From contig SXVE01000267.1 in assembly GCA_005790265.1 (NCBI GenBank), forward strand, positions 1 through 33,923: a stretch of DNA of 33,923 nt, in the 5' to 3' direction. Shown here in pieces: positions 1 through 8,876 of the stretch. Positions within the stretch are counted from its first letter, which is position 1, and the number at the start of each line of letters is the position of its first letter. Both the position numbers and the translations under genes were made by a program. This DNA comes from Acidobacteriota bacterium (GTDB lineage: Bacteria; Acidobacteriota; Blastocatellia; Pyrinomonadales; Pyrinomonadaceae). The notes under the pieces are model-generated. The model was given only the letters and a program-made list of their open reading frames with translations. It made no database searches and was not told the DNA's origin.

Positions 1-2
1 TC

Positions 3-3000
3 AACGCCGAAAACAATTTCTGGGGCTGCAACGCCGGACCACAGCCTGCGCCGGGCAACAACTGTTCGACAGTTTCGGGTTTGGTGGATTTCGATCCGTG
101 GCTCGTTCTGGACGACACGACTTCGACCGCCTCGTCGGTTAACACCGGCGCGACAAGTACGGTAACGACAAGTTTGCGCAAAAACTCCGACGGAGCTGAT
201 ACTCACGCGCTTCCGGGCAATCCGCATCTGCCGAATCCGCTGACCATTTATCCAAGCGGCATTCCGGTTAATTTTTCGGCAACCAACGGCACGGTCAATC
301 CGGCTGTCACGCCGCTCGTTGACGGTCTGGCGTCAACGACATTTACCGGCGGCGGCGTTTTCTCCGGCAATCAAACGGCAGTCGTTACGGCAACGGTTGA
401 TAATGCTTCGGACACGGTCAACATTACTGTCAACGACACGACCAATCCGACCGTCACGATTAATCAAAAAATCGGTCAGCCCGACCCGGCAAACGGCGTT
501 CCGGTTGAATTCACGGTTGTTTTCAGCGAAGTCGTGACCGGATTTGATAACAGCGACGTTTCCGTCACAGGAGTTACTTTCTCAAGCATCGTCGTCACCG
601 ACAGCGGCGACGGGAAAACGTATAATGTTGCCGTCACGCCGACGAGCAGCGGCGTCGTGACGGCGACGATTCCAGCGGGCGCGGCGCTCGATCCGGCGAA
701 CAATCCGAGCGCGGCTTCGTCATCAACCGACAATCAGGTCACTTTCTTCGTCGGCGCAATTGAGTTCGTGGTTGATGATTTAAATCAAAATTGTCTCAAC
801 AACGGCGCACCGGTTTATACGACGATTCAAGCAGCAGTCGCGGCGGCAAGTCCGGGTTATATCATCAGAGTTTGTTCGGGAACGTACACCGTCGGCTCCA
901 ACATACCGCTAAACAAAGCCGGTCTGACGATCATCGCCGCCGAAGCGGTCAAACCATTGGTCAACGTTTCGGGCAGCGGCAACAGCTTCACGGTCAGCGC
1001 GTCCAATATCACAATTGACGGATTGAACATCGTCAAAACTGATGCGGTTGGAACGCACAATATCATTACCGTTCAGGGAACAAACTTCAGCGGCAAAAAT
1101 ATTGACTTTACGGCGACGACGCCGTGGCAGTCGTCGGGGACAGCCCGCGGCTACGAAATTTCCGGCACGGCGACTGGATTTCTGATCGATAACAATCGGT
1201 TCACCGATTTGCGCCAACCGGCATACATCAACGGCAACGGCGGCAACACGGTGCTCGGAACGGTTTCTAACAACACCGCGACCAGAACGAAAGGATTTGT
1301 CGTGGACGGTGCCTTGGTCAATTTCACGGGAAATACGTTCGGTCAAACCTGTTCCGCCTGCGATACGGATATTGCTCTTCTGAACAATTCCAACGCGGCG
1401 TATCAGAATTTTTATCTCCCGAATCTTCTCGCCATCAGCACGGCGAACGACAATGCGCACATTGACGTGCAGTTTACACCGGCGAACGACAGCGGACGCG
1501 CGGTTTCATATGTTGACGCCGCAACCGGTTCAGTAAACAATGACGGACGAATCGGAAAACCGTATGCAAGCATTCAGCAAGCGATTTATATCCCTGACAC
1601 CAGTCCGAGTTCGCGCATTGAAGGAACTTTGCCGGGCGGAACGGTCTACGTCGCGGCGGGAACTTATCCTGAAACCATCGTTGTTGACCGACCGCTGAAA
1701 ATTCTCGGCGCGCAGAACGGCAATCTTGCCAAACCGCGCACCAATACAGCCGCCGAGTCAACGATTGTCGTCGGTTTAAGCACGACCACGCCTGTTGATA
1801 TTCAGGCTGACAACGTTACTTTCGACGGTTTTAACTTTGATATTAATCAAACCAATCCGACGACGAACAATGGAGGAGATAAACCGCAGGTGATTATCAG
1901 AGCCTCCAGCAATCCGGGTCCGGGCGGCGACGGCTATCAGAACATCAGAGTTCTCAACAACCGTTTGCCCTACAGCGAAGCGGAAGTTGAAAACACTTTC
2001 AATGAAAAATACGGCGTCTGGTTTGCTCAAAGTACGGATTCGCTAATGGAGGGCAATTACTTAGCCGGATTTCCCGGTTATGGATTACTCGCCGAATCGG
2101 GTTCGACTAATTTAATCGTTCGCAACAACGATACTTTCAATAACAACATTGCAGGCTTTGCGGCACAGAGCAATTTCACACGACCCGCTCCGCAGCTTAA
2201 GCACAACAACCTTTTGGTCGAAAACAATCGTTTTGATCGCGACGAGGTGTTACTGTTTCAAGTCGAAGGCGGCATCATTCGCAACAATACGCTGATCGGC
2301 GGTCAGCTCGGCTCGGGTCGAGTGAACATGGGCGGCGGAAACAACAACATCGACATCACCGGCAATACATTTTCGTTGAGCCGCCTGCAGGGCGTCGCAA
2401 CATTCACGTATTTTGAGCCGAGCAATAACACCATTCCATTTGCTCCAAACAGCAATATTGATGTTGTCGGCAACACGTTTACTCGCTTGATCAGTCCGGC
2501 TCTTAACGGACCGAATTCGGCGACGACCGGTTCGTTTGCGGCGATTGATTACCGCGGCACGGGCGGCAACAATACGATTGCGAACAACACTTTGAGATTG
2601 TTCGGTACGCTTCCGGCGGGCGGCAACTCCAGTTTCGGCATTCGCCTGCGCGGCAGCGGTTCCGGTAATTTTGAAATTACCGGTAATAGTCTCGACGGAG
2701 GAAACGTGACGGCAACCGGAACGGCTCTGCCGGTTACCGGTTTAAATATTTTTTCCAACGCGACCGGCAGCGTGCCTGCCGATGCCGGAGCGTTTCCGGC
2801 TTCGTCAATCGTAAACGTTAACTGCAACACGTTCACTCGTTTCCAAGACGGCATCTCCGTTTTCGATCAAGTCAACAACACGTACGGCGGATTGCAGTCC
2901 GGCAGCAACATTACAATTAACAACAACAATATCGTCGGCAACAGTCAATTCGGCGTCAACAACGGCGGCACGAGCGCAACCATTAATGCACAAAGCAATT

Positions 3001-6000
3001 ACTGGGGCGCGGCAGACGGTCCCGGACCGGTTGGACCGGGCAGCGGCGACCGAGTAACGCCGAACGTTGATTTTTCCAACTTCCGTACGTCACCGGTTAC
3101 CGGCTGCGCCAATTTACCGCCGCCGCCGCCGACAGTAACGATTAATCAAGCCGCCGGACAAGCTGATCCGACGAGCACATCGCCGATTACGTTTGACGTA
3201 GTTTTCAGCGAAGCGGTAACGGGCTTTGACGCGAGCGATATAGATTTAACCGGCAGTTCGGCATTCGGCACGGGCGCAACCCCGACCATTAACGTCAGCG
3301 GCAGCGGTTCGACTTATACCGTTACCATCGGCGGAATGACGCAGAGCGGTACGGTCACGGCAAGAGTCAAACCGGGCGCGGCAACCGGAGCAAGCGGCAC
3401 AACCGTCGCTTCTACTTCGACGGATAACACGGTTACTTATAATTTCACGGTCGCCAATCCGGGCAATACGGTGCAGACAGTTAATCCGGTCAACATCACG
3501 GCGCAGCAGTTTAGGTTTTTGAACGAAGGACCGAACGGCAGCGGGGCGTTTGTCACCGGACCGGGAACACCGCCGTCGGGCATCGGCAGCGTGCAGCTAA
3601 CGGTTGACAGCACCGGACGGCAAAATCTGGTAACCAATCGTTATGCCGGTACTCGTTTAGCCGACATTACGGCGTTGAGTTACAGCGCATATACCAATCG
3701 AACCGATAATTTAACGATTACGCTGCAGTTTGATGCCGATTACAATTTGAGCGACACGGACACCAGTTTTCAAGGAAGATTGGTTTATGAACCTGCCGCT
3801 CAAGGAATCACGGTCACGCCGAATACTTTTCAGACGTTCGACACGCTCAACGGAAGGTTTTACGCAACGCGCGCGCCGTTTAACACGGTTTGCTCGCAAG
3901 CCAACCCGTGCACGCGCGCGCAATTACTGGCGGCGTATCCGAACGTCGGTATCAGAACGGTGACGACTGCCGACCCGAACGGGAGCGGTATTTTAATACT
4001 GCGAGCGGGCGGACCGTTCGCGGGCGGAATGGTTGCCAACGCAGACAATTTGGTGGTCGGCGTCAACGGCGCGACGACGACGTTCGATTTTGAACCGTCG
4101 CCGCCGACCGTTTCGATCAGCGATGCGACGGCAGTGACCGAAGGTAATGCGGGAACAACGACGGCGACTTTTACCGTTTCGATTTCGCAGGTCAGCCAGT
4201 TGCCGACGACCGTCACCGTTAATACGGCGGACGGAACGGCGACAACGGCAAACGGCGATTACGCTGCTGTTACCAATCAAACCGTAACAATTCCCGCCGG
4301 TCAGACTTCGACGACCGTCACGGTCACTGTTTACGGCGATACGAATGTTGAAGGCAATGAAACCTTTACCGTCAATTTATCGAACGCGCTCAACGCGGCG
4401 ATTGATGATGGTCAGGGCGTCGGTACGATCAACAATGACGATGTCGTTATTTCATTTTCTTCGGCGACTTATAACGTTAACGAAGGCGACGGAACAGCGA
4501 CAATCACGGTGACGCGCAGCGGCGCAACGCCAAATTCGGAAACCGTTAACTTTGCCACGAGCAACGGCACGGCGACCGGCGGAGCGGCTTGCACGGCGGG
4601 CGTTGATTTCATTAATAACAGCGGCACGCTGACCTTTGCGGGTAATGAAACGAGCAAAACGTTCAGTGTCACGGTCTGCAATGATCTGATCAGCGAAGCA
4701 GGCGATCCTGAAACCGTTAATCTGACGCTTTCCAGTCCGTCGAGCGGCGCGACGCTCGGAACTTCGAGTGCGGTGCTGAATATTTTCGATAATGACGGCG
4801 CGGGAGCCATCACGATTTCAGGAAATATCAAGCAATTCCAGAATCCGGGACCGAACACGAATCTGGCAGGCGTTACGGTCACATTGAGCGGTTCGGCTTC
4901 CTGCACGACAACGACCGACGCGAACGGTAACTACAGCTTCGGCGCGCCGTCCTGCACGATTCCGGCTGGCGGCAGTTACAAAGTAACGCCGAGCGGCTTA
5001 GGTAAAATTTACGATCCGATTTACCGCAATTATTCGGGTCTTAACGTCAACGTCACCGACGCGAACTTCATCGCTTACAACAGCATCAATGATGTTCCGC
5101 GCCGCGTCAGAGTCGGTTTCAGCACGGTCGCGCCGGGACAGCAGGTTTCCGTTCCGATCAGGCTTGAAAGTATGGGCGATGAAAACGGCGTGAGCTTTAG
5201 TCTGACATATGATGCAACCCGACTCAGCAATCCGGTCGTGACATTGGGAGCCGATGCTCCGGCAGGATCGTCGCTAATCACGAATCCGGGAACGGGCGTA
5301 ATCGGAATTATCGTGACCGCTCCGTCGGGACAAACATTCGGCGCGGCGGGATCGAAAGAGATCGTTAAAATTCAGTTCAACACTGCACCAAATACTGATT
5401 TCAACACTCCTTTGACGTTTACCGACTCGCCGATTGTTCGCAACGTTAATGATGTCAGGTCAAATCCGCTGCAAGCGCAGTTCATCAACGGGGTTGTCGT
5501 TTTCGCGCAAGGTTTGGAATCGGATGTAGATACGAGACCGAACGGCGACGGCGATGTTGATCTCGGCGATTATATTCAAACCGGCAGATTTGCCGCCAAT
5601 CTCGACACGCCGGACTTTGCCACCAGCAATGAGTTTCAGCGTGCCGACAGCGAACCGTCAGCGCTCAAGGGCGATGCGGACGTTGATCTCGGCGACTTTA
5701 TCCAAGCCGGACGTTACGCCGCGACGCTCGATCCGTTACAAACGGTTGGAGGTCCGGCTTATCCGACAAATGCTCCGCCTGACTTGCTACAAAAAGCCGG
5801 AGGCAGAGAGAATCTTTTGGCGATACCGCGCATCGTGAGAGCAGTCAACGCATCGGCTTCACCCGGTTCTCAGGTTACGGTTTCGGTCGAAGTCGAACCG
5901 GAAGCAGGTGATTTGGGCGTTAGTTTTACGATGGATTATGACGTAAACAAACTTAGTAATCCGCAAGTCGCTCTCGGCAGCGGCGCGCCGGGTGCCACTT

Positions 6001-6500
6001 TAATTCCGAACACTAATAATCCGGGCAAAGTAATTGTTCAGCTCGCGTATATCACCGGCGGATTTCAAGCCGGCACGAAACAGCTGCTGACTATTACATT
6101 CAACGTTGCGGGAAATGCTTCGGCAGGACAAACGCCGCTGATATTCAATGACACTCCAGTTCAACGCCAGATTCGCAACAACAGTAACTTAATTGTCGCG
6201 TCGAACTTTGTTAGCGGATTTGTCAATATTTTAGGACCGACGGCGGCTGGATCTTCAGTTGCCGGTCAGGTCGTCACGGCAACCGGACGGGCAATTCCCA
6301 GAGCACAAATCTCCCTGCAAAACAGCCGAGGAATTGTTCGCTCAACGATTTCCAATCCGTTTGGTAAATTCCGTTTCAATGATCTGGAAGTCGGAGAAAC
6401 ATACATCATTACTGTTTCTTCCAAAGGTTATAAATTCACTGAACGAATTGTGAGTTTGACAGACAATTTGGAAGACTTAACGGTTATTGCCAACCAGTAA
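3..6500 (+). CDS. Giant secreted mosaic protein with beta-helix, Calx-beta, cohesin-like and dockerin-like domains (5' end outside window)
   Basis: The frame is open from base 3, so the real start lies upstream; a TTG at 81 is only an internal codon. In order by base position: the end of a beta-helix with NFWG (3-110); an Ig-like domain (about 445-750) starting TVTINQ; right-handed parallel beta-helices (about 765-3110) rich in NN/GN turns and ending in NYWGAADGP; a second TVTINQ Ig-like domain (3135-3450); a linker domain; two Calx-beta domains (4107-4443 and 4444-4797) ending in NNDD and DND; a CNA-B/carboxypeptidase-regulatory-like domain (4806-5080); a cohesin-like domain (5092-5505); two dockerin-like NGDGDVDLGD loops (5521-5745); a second cohesin-like domain (5824-6235); and a terminal carboxypeptidase-regulatory-like domain (6241-6497). 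No catalytic residues are recognised. It is probably a cell-surface or extracellular adhesive or structural protein. The domain calls are family knowledge; the function is inferred. Confidence 0.85.
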   Translation, partial: NAENNFWGCNAGPQPAPGNNCSTVSGLVDFDPWLVLDDTTSTASSVNTGATSTVTTSLRKNSDGADTHALPGNPHLPNPLTIYPSGIPVNFSATNGTVNPAVTPLVDGLASTTFTGGGVFSGNQTAVVTATVDNASDTVNITVNDTTNPTVTINQKIGQPDPANGVPVEFTVVFSEVVTGFDNSDVSVTGVTFSSIVVTDSGDGKTYNVAVTPTSSGVVTATIPAGAALDPANNPSAASSSTDNQVTFFVGAIEFVVDDLNQNCLNNGAPVYTTIQAAVAAASPGYIIRVCSGTYTVGSNIPLNKAGLTIIAAEAVKPLVNVSGSGNSFTVSASNITIDGLNIVKTDAVGTHNIITVQGTNFSGKNIDFTATTPWQSSGTARGYEISGTATGFLIDNNRFTDLRQPAYINGNGGNTVLGTVSNNTATRTKGFVVDGALVNFTGNTFGQTCSACDTDIALLNNSNAAYQNFYLPNLLAISTANDNAHIDVQFTPANDSGRAVSYVDAATGSVNNDGRIGKPYASIQQAIYIPDTSPSSRIEGTLPGGTVYVAAGTYPETIVVDRPLKILGAQNGNLAKPRTNTAAESTIVVGLSTTTPVDIQADNVTFDGFNFDINQTNPTTNNGGDKPQVIIRASSNPGPGGDGYQNIRVLNNRLPYSEAEVENTFNEKYGVWFAQSTDSLMEGNYLAGFPGYGLLAESGSTNLIVRNNDTFNNNIAGFAAQSNFTRPAPQLKHNNLLVENNRFDRDEVLLFQVEGGIIRNNTLIGGQLGSGRVNMGGGNNNIDITGNTFSLSRLQGVATFTYFEPSNNTIPFAPNSNIDVVGNTFTRLISPALNGPNSATTGSFAAIDYRGTGGNNTIANNTLRLFGTLPAGGNSSFGIRLRGSGSGNFEITGNSLDGGNVTATGTALPVTGLNIFSNATGSVPADAGAFPASSIVNVNCNTFTRFQDGISVFDQVNNTYGGLQSGSNITINNNNIVGNSQFGVNNGGTSATINAQSNYWGAADGPGPVGPGSGDRVTPNVDFSNFRTSPVTGCANLPPPPPTVTINQAAGQADPTSTSPITFDVVFSEAVTGFDASDIDLTGSSAFGTGATPTINVSGSGSTYTVTIGGMTQSGTVTARVKPGAATGASGTTVASTSTDNTVTYNFTVANPGNTVQTVNPVNITAQQFRFLNEGPNGSGAFVTGPGTPPSGIGSVQLTVDSTGRQNLVTNRYAGTRLADITALSYSAYTNRTDNLTITLQFDADYNLSDTDTSFQGRLVYEPAAQGITVTPNTFQTFDTLNGRFYATRAPFNTVCSQANPCTRAQLLAAYPNVGIRTVTTADPNGSGILILRAGGPFAGGMVANADNLVVGVNGATTTFDFEPSPPTVSISDATAVTEGNAGTTTATFTVSISQVSQLPTTVTVNTADGTATTANGDYAAVTNQTVTIPAGQTSTTVTVTVYGDTNVEGNETFTVNLSNALNAAIDDGQGVGTINNDDVVISFSSATYNVNEGDGTATITVTRSGATPNSETVNFATSNGTATGGAACTAGVDFINNSGTLTFAGNETSKTFSVTVCNDLISEAGDPETVNLTLSSPSSGATLGTSSAVLNIFDNDGAGAITISGNIKQFQNPGPNTNLAGVTVTLSGSASCTTTTDANGNYSFGAPSCTIPAGGSYKVTPSGLGKIYDPIYRNYSGLNVNVTDANFIAYNSINDVPRRVRVGFSTVAPGQQVSVPIRLESMGDENGVSFSLTYDATRLSNPVVTLGADAPAGSSLITNPGTGVIGIIVTAPSGQTFGAAGSKEIVKIQFNTAPNTDFNTPLTFTDSPIVRNVNDVRSNPLQAQFINGVVVFAQGLESDVDTRPNGDGDVDLGDYIQTGRFAANLDTPDFATSNEFQRADSEPSALKGDADVDLGDFIQAGRYAATLDPLQTVGGPAYPTNAPPDLLQKAGGRENLLAIPRIVRAVNASASPGSQVTVSVEVEPEAGDLGVSFTMDYDVNKLSNPQVALGSGAPGATLIPNTNNPGKVIVQLAYITGGFQAGTKQLLTITFNVAGNASAGQTPLIFNDTPVQRQIRNNSNLIVASNFVSGFVNILGPTAAGSSVAGQVVTATGRAIPRAQISLQNSRGIVRSTISNPFGKFRFNDLEVGETYIITVSSKGYKFTERIVSLTDNLEDLTVIANQ

Positions 6501-6510
6501 AACGGCAAGC

Positions 6511-6550
6511 AAAAAAAAGGGCGGAGAATATTCTCCGCCCTTTTTTTTTA
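6511..6550. terminator. Bidirectional palindromic terminator
   Basis: A perfect 22-nt palindrome (6519-6540, gggcggagaat then attctccgccc) is preceded by a run of A and followed by a run of nine T. It lies between the converging ends of the giant exoprotein and the helicase gene, so it can end transcription from both sides. Confidence 0.9.
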
Positions 6551-6595
6551 TCAACTAAATTTCATTCAATCAACAAATTAACACGACAGTGTCGC

Positions 6596-8572
6596 TTATA
6601 CCTTTGCTTTGTTGATGTTGTCTTGAAAAATTTGTGCGACATCCTTCAAGTCGCTCGTGACTCGTGTTTTTGGCAGTGAATTTAGAAAATCTTTGCCGTA
6701 GCTTTTGGTTTTCAAACGCGGGTCGAGCAGGGCGATGACGCCGCGGTCGGTTTTGCTTCTGATTAGTCGTCCGATTCCCTGTTTCAGAGTGATAACGGCG
6801 TTCGGCACTGAGTAGTCGAAAAACGATTTGCCGCCGTTGTCGTCAATGAATCGGGTGCGCGCGGCGACAATCGGATCAGACGGGACGGCGAACGGGAGTT
6901 TGTCAATGATGACGCACGAAAGTTGTTCGCCCTGCACGTCAACTCCTTGCCAGAAAGATGAGGTCGCAAATAAAACGGCGTTCGGCGTTGTGCGGAATTT
7001 TTCGAGAAGTCCGGCTTTTGACATCGAACCCTGAATAAAGCACGGAAAATTAACGCGCATCGAAACGAGTTCGTAAAGCGCGTTCATCGAAGAATTGCTC
7101 GTCGAAAGCACGAACGCGCGCCCGTTTGTGACCTGCAAAATTTTGACGATTTCCGCCGCCGCCATCTGCGAGAAAGTCGGTGAACTCGGCTCCGGCATCG
7201 CTTTCGGCAGATAAATCACCGCTTGTTTTTGATAATCGAAAGCCGACGGCGCGAGCAGCGTTTCGGTATCTTTGCCTTCCAAACCGAGACGATCTTTGAT
7301 GAAATCGAATTTTCCGTTTGATGAAAGCGTCGCGCTCGTCAAAACGACGGTTTCCATTTTGTCAAAAAGTTTGTCCTGCAAAAGCGAGGAAACATCAATC
7401 GGCGACGCGCGCAGAAACATTCCGCGTCCGCGTTTTTCCAGCCAGTAAACGTAATTTTTTTCGGCTTGCGTGCAGATGAAATCGAGGTCGAAACGAGTTT
7501 GCCGGACGCGGCGCACCAAACTTTCGGCTTCCGTCATTTTTTCGGCGTAAACGTCCGCGCCGGTTTCCAGTCTTTCGAGCGCCGAATCAAAGGCGAAATA
7601 AGCTTCGCCCAATGCCGTCGGCTGAATTTCGCCTTTCGTATTTTTCTGCGCGAAAGCGTTCGGCGCGAGCGGAAAACGCCCGTCGTTGTTGCGCGCCTGC
7701 ACGAAACGCACCCAGAATTGGTCGGCGAGACCGATGATTTTCGCGGCGAGTTTGGTTAATTCTCTGGTCGCGGCGGCATCGGTAATCGGCAAGGCGTCGG
7801 CGTCGCGCACGAGTTCGTCAATTTGAAAGCTCGAAACCTGAAAACCGAAATAATCGGCGGCGATGTCTTCGATCAAATGCGCTTCGTCAAAAATGACCGC
7901 GCCGTAATCGGGCAAAACTTTGCCGTATTCGTTGCCGCGAATGTTTAAATCGGCGAAAAACAAGTGATGATTGACGATCAGAATATCGGCGTTTTCGGCG
8001 CGCTCGCGCATTCTGGTAATAAAACACGGCTCGAAATTCGGGCATTTTTGACCGAGACATGTTTCCGATTTGGCATTGATGCGATTCCAGAACGAGAGAT
8101 TTTCCGGCAATCCGACGAGTTCGGAACGGTCGCCGGTCGTCGTTTCCTGCGTCCAGCGGCTGACTTCTTCAAAGTAATCGAGTTCGTCCAAACCTTCTAA
8201 AATCGGTTGGCTTTCCGCTTTTTGCGTGCGGTAGAGACACGCGTAATTCGAGCGCCCTTTCATATACGCGGCGGTGAATTTTTTCGGCATCACTTTTTGC
8301 AGAAACGGAATGTCTTTTTCCATAATCTGCTCCTGCAAATTTTTCGTGCCGGTCGAAATGATGACGCGTTTATTTTTCGCGAGCGCGTAGGCAATTGCCG
8401 GAACAAGATAAGCAAGCGTCTTGCCCGTTCCGGTTCCGGCTTCGACGATCAAGTGCTTTTTCTGCTCGAACGCGCGCAAAACCGCGTCAGCCATTCTGAT
8501 TTGTCCGGCGCGATGTTCGTAGTTCTGGTGGAATTTGGCGATCAGCCCGTTTTTTCCAAAAATTTCTTCCAT
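6596..8572 (-). CDS. dinG: DinG/YoaA-type ATP-dependent DNA helicase (XPD-like, Fe-S)
   Basis: Superfamily 2 helicase of the XPD/DinG branch, expected to unwind DNA 5'-3' during repair and replication stress. Walker A is EAGTGTGKT at residues 44-52 and the Walker B box is DEAH at 229-232. Four cysteines (C112, C172, C177, C183) sit where XPD-family enzymes bind a 4Fe-4S cluster. The C-terminal half carries SSFWQGVDVQGE and QGIGRLIRS, the latter being helicase motif VI with its arginine finger. The length of 658 aa fits YoaA (about 640) better than E. coli DinG (about 716), and there is no N-terminal exonuclease domain. The ATG at 8572 gives a normal N-terminus, but no strong Shine-Dalgarno sequence precedes it. 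It is a single-gene unit, converging on the exoprotein and divergent from the metallopeptidase. Confidence 0.92.
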   Translation of the reverse strand: MEEIFGKNGLIAKFHQNYEHRAGQIRMADAVLRAFEQKKHLIVEAGTGTGKTLAYLVPAIAYALAKNKRVIISTGTKNLQEQIMEKDIPFLQKVMPKKFTAAYMKGRSNYACLYRTQKAESQPILEGLDELDYFEEVSRWTQETTTGDRSELVGLPENLSFWNRINAKSETCLGQKCPNFEPCFITRMRERAENADILIVNHHLFFADLNIRGNEYGKVLPDYGAVIFDEAHLIEDIAADYFGFQVSSFQIDELVRDADALPITDAAATRELTKLAAKIIGLADQFWVRFVQARNNDGRFPLAPNAFAQKNTKGEIQPTALGEAYFAFDSALERLETGADVYAEKMTEAESLVRRVRQTRFDLDFICTQAEKNYVYWLEKRGRGMFLRASPIDVSSLLQDKLFDKMETVVLTSATLSSNGKFDFIKDRLGLEGKDTETLLAPSAFDYQKQAVIYLPKAMPEPSSPTFSQMAAAEIVKILQVTNGRAFVLSTSNSSMNALYELVSMRVNFPCFIQGSMSKAGLLEKFRTTPNAVLFATSSFWQGVDVQGEQLSCVIIDKLPFAVPSDPIVAARTRFIDDNGGKSFFDYSVPNAVITLKQGIGRLIRSKTDRGVIALLDPRLKTKSYGKDFLNSLPKTRVTSDLKDVAQIFQDNINKAKV

Positions 8573-8873
8573 TAAATTGTGTATTTATGACGGATTTTAT
8601 TGACTAAAAAAGCGATATTTGTTAAAAATTTTAAAACCCCGAATTTTCGATACATACATTTGAGTAAATTTGTCATCAATTGGTATCAGCAAAAACAGTT
8701 CAATTCCAATAATACCAAATTTTTTCGAGTAAACCGACGCCATCGTCGAAGCAATTTTTCGGGCGGAGACAGTTTTTTCTTTGTCAAAAATTAATCGTTA
8801 AATTTCGCCTTAGATATTGAGAATTTCCAAGCATTCTCGAATCGTCTCGTTAAGCTTTTAGGAGGGCTTACCA
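8573..8873 (+). other. AT-rich intergenic region and 5' leader of the metallopeptidase gene
   Basis: About 300 nt between two divergent genes, clearly richer in AT than its surroundings. It holds a candidate promoter for the plus-strand gene, a 7-bp stem (ttggtat 8680-8686 with ataccaa 8712-8718), a second stem (gagaat 8819-8824 with attctc 8833-8838) and a strong ribosome binding site. No convincing coding sequence was found. Confidence 0.5.
8600..8628 (+). promoter_or_regulatory. Candidate sigma70-type promoter for the M36 peptidase gene
   Basis: TTGACT (8600-8605), a 17-nt spacer, then TAAAAA (8623-8628). Spacing is ideal and the -35 is good; the -10 is only fair. If real, the leader is about 240 nt. 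The AT-rich background makes chance matches likely. Confidence 0.35.
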
Positions 8874-8876
8874 ATG
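8860..8876 (+). promoter_or_regulatory. Strong ribosome binding site and start of the M36 peptidase
   Basis: AGGAGGG at 8860-8866 lies 7 nt before the ATG at 8874. This fixes the start and supports efficient translation of this secreted enzyme. Confidence 0.85.

Noticed and set aside
8600..8794. 64-codon open frame between the helicase and the peptidase
   Set aside because: It is AT-rich, has no ribosome binding site, overlaps the candidate promoter and reads as Asn/Lys/Phe-rich sequence unlike the neighbouring codon use.
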